Assembly: GCF_001939045.1 (NCBI RefSeq)
Contig: NZ_MKIM01000022.1
Location: 124,001-188,000, forward strand
DNA from: Rhizobium oryziradicis
GTDB taxonomy: Bacteria > Pseudomonadota > Alphaproteobacteria > Rhizobiales > Rhizobiaceae
DNA: 64,000 nt
Direction of reading: 5' to 3'
Shown here: positions 61,518 through 64,000 of the stretch, piece by piece
How positions within the stretch are numbered: the stretch's first letter is position 1
How the letters are laid out: every line of letters begins with the position of its first letter
The notes under the pieces: model-generated
What the model was told of the DNA's origin: nothing
The model's database searches: none
What the model saw: the letters and a program-made list of their open reading frames with translations, nothing else
Position numbers and translations under genes: made by a program

Positions 61518-63095
61518 GTGAACACCAAACACGAAATCACAAACCGTTATGATGTGCTGATTGTCGGCTTTGGTCCGGCTGGCGCGGTTGCGGCCAGCAT
61601 GTTTGGCCAGCGCGGCCATTCCACGCTGGTGATTGACCGCATGACCGGCATTTATGAAAAACCCCGCGCCATTGCCGTGGACCACGAAATTCTGCGGCAT
61701 TTCGACAATATGGGCATTGCCGATGATGTTTTGCCCTTCGTGGCACCCTTCACCGCCTCTCAGCATTATGGCGCGCAAGGCCAGTTGATCCGCCGCATTG
61801 ATATGGTGCCGGAACCTTACCCGCTCGGCTATACGCCCAGCATGGTCTTTACCCAGCCGCCGGTGGAACAGGTATTGCGCCGCCATGCTGCCAGCCTGGA
61901 CACTGTGACCATTGAGCTTGGCACCGAATTAATAGACCTCACCGACACCGGCGATGAGGTTGTTGCCACCTTGCGCAGCAGTGATGGTACCGTGCGCAAT
62001 GTGGCCGCCAAATATGCCATTGGCTGTGATGGTGCCTCCAGCACCGTGCGCCAGCTTGCCGGCATCGTGCTGGAAGATCTGGTGTTTGACGAGCCGTGGC
62101 TGGTGGTGGATGTGCAGGTCCATGACGAAGCCCTTGCAAAACTGCCGCAAACCTCAGTGCAATTTTGCAATCCAGCCCGTCCGACCAGCTTTATCATTGG
62201 CCCGAACAATCATCGCCGCTGGGAAATCATGCTGCTACCGGGCGAAGAGGGGCGCGAGATGGAAAAGCCGGAGAATGTCTGGCGGCTTCTCTCGCCATGG
62301 CTTTCACCGGACGATGGCGATTTGTGGCGCGCTGCCTCCTACCGTTTCCATGCCTTGGTGGCCGATGACTGGCGACGCGGGCGGGTGATCATTGCAGGCG
62401 ATGCCGCCCATCAGCAACCACCCTTCATCGGTCAAGGCATGTGTCAGGGGCTTCGGGATGTGTCCAACCTTGTCTGGAAGCTGGACCGGGTTCTGAAAGG
62501 GCAATCTTCGGACACGCTTCTGGAAAGCTACACCGTTGAGCGCAAACGCCATGTTCGCACCTTGACCGGCAAGATCAAGGCCATCGGCCAGGTGATCTGC
62601 GAGCGCGACCCAACCGCCGCCGCCGAGCGTGATGCTCGCATTATTGCCGAGGGTGGCGGCCAGCCGCTGACGATCACCCGTCAGGAAATTGTACCGCCGA
62701 TTGAGGAAGGCTTGATTGGCGCAGACGGCACACCGGGGCGTGGCCTTTTGTTTCCGCAACCAGCCATCGTCACCAATGGCGAAACGGTTCTAATGGACCG
62801 CCTGATTGGCAATGACTGGCGGTTGTTGCTCGATGGCCGGAAAATCTCCATTGAAGAGGTTCGCACGCTGGCGCAGGAAGCACACGGCATCACGGTTTGC
62901 GCCATTGTGCCTGCTGGCTCCCCCTTGGTGATTAACGGTGCTCTGGAGGAAAAGGATGGCATTCTGGCCCACTGGTTCGATCGCCATGGCGTGATCGCCG
63001 CCCTTGTTCGGCCCGACCACTACGTCTTTGCGGGAGCCGCCGACATTGCCGCCCTTCGCCAACAGTTAGACGACCTGCAAACGCGCCTCGCCTGA
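61518..63095 (+). CDS. FAD-dependent aromatic hydroxylase (MhpA/PheA-like flavoprotein monooxygenase)
   Basis: The 525-residue group A monooxygenase has the FAD motif YDVLIVGFGPAGAVAASMFG (near residue 10), the DG motif YAIGCDGASSTVRQLAG (near 170), and GRVIIAGDAAHQQPPFIGQG (near 290). A C-terminal thioredoxin-like domain is present, as in MhpA. It hydroxylates phenolic acids with NAD(P)H. The start is a GTG after AGAGG; a much longer upstream frame overlaps the dioxygenase gene and has no family similarity. It belongs to the amidohydrolase-dioxygenase operon. Confidence 0.9.
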   Translation: MNTKHEITNRYDVLIVGFGPAGAVAASMFGQRGHSTLVIDRMTGIYEKPRAIAVDHEILRHFDNMGIADDVLPFVAPFTASQHYGAQGQLIRRIDMVPEPYPLGYTPSMVFTQPPVEQVLRRHAASLDTVTIELGTELIDLTDTGDEVVATLRSSDGTVRNVAAKYAIGCDGASSTVRQLAGIVLEDLVFDEPWLVVDVQVHDEALAKLPQTSVQFCNPARPTSFIIGPNNHRRWEIMLLPGEEGREMEKPENVWRLLSPWLSPDDGDLWRAASYRFHALVADDWRRGRVIIAGDAAHQQPPFIGQGMCQGLRDVSNLVWKLDRVLKGQSSDTLLESYTVERKRHVRTLTGKIKAIGQVICERDPTAAAERDARIIAEGGGQPLTITRQEIVPPIEEGLIGADGTPGRGLLFPQPAIVTNGETVLMDRLIGNDWRLLLDGRKISIEEVRTLAQEAHGITVCAIVPAGSPLVINGALEEKDGILAHWFDRHGVIAALVRPDHYVFAGAADIAALRQQLDDLQTRLA

Positions 63096-63146
63096 CCGGC
63101 GCGCTCCATTCCACAATTTTCATTTCATCGGTTCTGGGAGGAAATC

Positions 63147-64000
63147 ATGACCGAAACAACACCGGGCACTTTGAGACCTTATATGGTCCTGCTGATGCTT
63201 TTTCTGTTCCAGACGTTGAATTTTTTCGACAAATTGGTCTTTGGTCTCTCCGCCGTGCCGATGATGACAGAATTGGGAATTAGCCCCCAGCAATTCGGCC
63301 TGATTGGCAGCAGCTTCTTTCTGCTGTTTTCCATTTCCGGTGTGCTTGTCGGGCTGTTTGTGATTGGCCGCATTCCGGTGAAATGGATTTTGGTGATTCT
63401 TGCGCTCATCTGGTCGGTTTCGCAGATTCCGATTTTCTTCAGCAGTTCCATCACGGTTTTGATCGGCTGCCGCATTCTGCTGGGTCTCGGCGAAGGCCCC
63501 GGCCTGCCAACCGCGCTGCACGCCTGCCAAAACTGGTTTCATCCGCAAAGGCGCAGCGTGCCAAGCGCCATTGTGGTGCAGGGCATCAGCGTCGGCCTTT
63601 TGGCGGGCGGACCGATCCTCACCTATATCATCGTCAATCATGGCTGGCGGTCTGGCTTCCTGTTTTGCGGCGTGATTGGTCTGGTGTGGATTGCCTGCTG
63701 GTTGATGGTGGGTGGCGAAGGCCCGTATGCCAAAGAAGATCACAAGGCCGATCACAAGGCTGATCACAAGGGGGCCGTTGTCAGTGATCAAGCGCCTGTG
63801 CCCGCCCGTAATCTGTGGCTTGATCCCACCGTCATCGGCGTGATCATCATGTCCACCATGTCCTATTGGATTGTCGGCATGTCAGCCACATGGCTGCCGC
63901 CCTTCCTGCAACAGGGGCTTGGTTATTCCCAAGGCCAAACCGGCTCAATCATCTCTGCCGTCTATGTTTTCCAGTCACCGCTTCTGCTGCTTGGTTCATG
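63147..64000 (+). CDS. MFS transporter, ACS-type (3' end outside window)
   Basis: About 284 codons are visible. The protein starts MTETTPGTLRPYMVLLML after GGGAGG. Eight or so membrane segments can be read, with the MFS loop LLGLGEGPGLPTALHACQNW near residue 115, typical of anion:cation symporters. The central cytoplasmic loop contains KEDHKADHKADHKGA, a short tandem repeat. It is the last visible gene of the aromatic operon and probably imports the aromatic acid. The right edge cuts it at about two thirds of the usual length. Confidence 0.88.
   Translation, partial: MTETTPGTLRPYMVLLMLFLFQTLNFFDKLVFGLSAVPMMTELGISPQQFGLIGSSFFLLFSISGVLVGLFVIGRIPVKWILVILALIWSVSQIPIFFSSSITVLIGCRILLGLGEGPGLPTALHACQNWFHPQRRSVPSAIVVQGISVGLLAGGPILTYIIVNHGWRSGFLFCGVIGLVWIACWLMVGGEGPYAKEDHKADHKADHKGAVVSDQAPVPARNLWLDPTVIGVIIMSTMSYWIVGMSATWLPPFLQQGLGYSQGQTGSIISAVYVFQSPLLLLGS

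Overview
The window looks like accessory DNA of an alphaproteobacterium of the Hyphomicrobiales (Rhizobiales), most likely a Rhizobiaceae such as Agrobacterium, Allorhizobium or Rhizobium. The evidence is a moderately high GC content, many CUT1-type sugar ABC importers, a RibH2-type lumazine synthase behind an FMN riboswitch, and copies of a hairpin repeat of the kind common in rhizobial genomes. The gene content (importers, catabolic enzymes, many local regulators) suggests a chromid, a megaplasmid or a catabolic part of a chromosome. No rRNA, tRNA, CRISPR array or intact insertion sequence was seen.

Layout. 0-2.5 kb: N-terminal part of a large unknown protein, then an FMN-dependent alpha-hydroxy-acid dehydrogenase. 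2.5-11.8 kb: a six-gene alpha/beta-galactoside operon (binding protein, two permeases, GH36, ATPase, GH42) with a divergent AraC regulator. 11.9-15.8 kb: an AmaB/AmaA-like L-pipecolate (lysine) catabolic pair with a divergent LysR regulator. 15.9-16.8 kb: FMN riboswitch and ribH2. 16.8-21.5 kb: amidase, M20 peptidase, a decayed peptide-ABC ATPase and its surviving binding protein. 21.6-25.3 kb: MarR-FUSC-DUF1656-HlyD efflux operon. 25.5-27.6 kb: ArgE-like deacylase, cupin and a small Lys/Ala-rich protein. 27.8-32.9 kb: metallophosphoesterase plus a complete Ugp-like ABC importer.

33.1-37.3 kb holds an unusual four-gene module: an NrtR-like Nudix regulator, a J-domain/kinase-like fusion, a VWA protein and a divergent PurA paralogue that appears to lack key catalytic and aspartate-binding residues. 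A rhizobial repeat sits inside and at the end of this module. It is one of two candidates for an undescribed system.

37.2-40.0 kb carries a LacI regulator and an Lrp/ornithine cyclodeaminase pair. 40.0-51.5 kb is the second candidate. Two divergent operons carry a stand-alone RibD reductase domain, a sulfotransferase and a WD40 protein on one side. On the other side are GTP cyclohydrolase II, an ATP-grasp/CelD-type GNAT fusion and a GH43-like (GINT1-N-like) propeller protein. A secreted haem-motif protein, an unknown 409-residue protein and a GT-B glycosyltransferase lie beside them. GTP cyclohydrolase II together with RibD-like and WD-repeat proteins recalls the toxoflavin genes, so a pyrimidine- or pteridine-derived metabolite is a reasonable hypothesis.

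51.5-58.6 kb: LacI-regulated beta-galactoside importer and GH2 enzyme, whose ATPase gene is cut off beside an IS6-family remnant. 58.7-64 kb: an aromatic-catabolism operon (GntR, ACMSD-type amidohydrolase, VOC dioxygenase, FAD hydroxylase, MFS transporter) that runs off the right edge.
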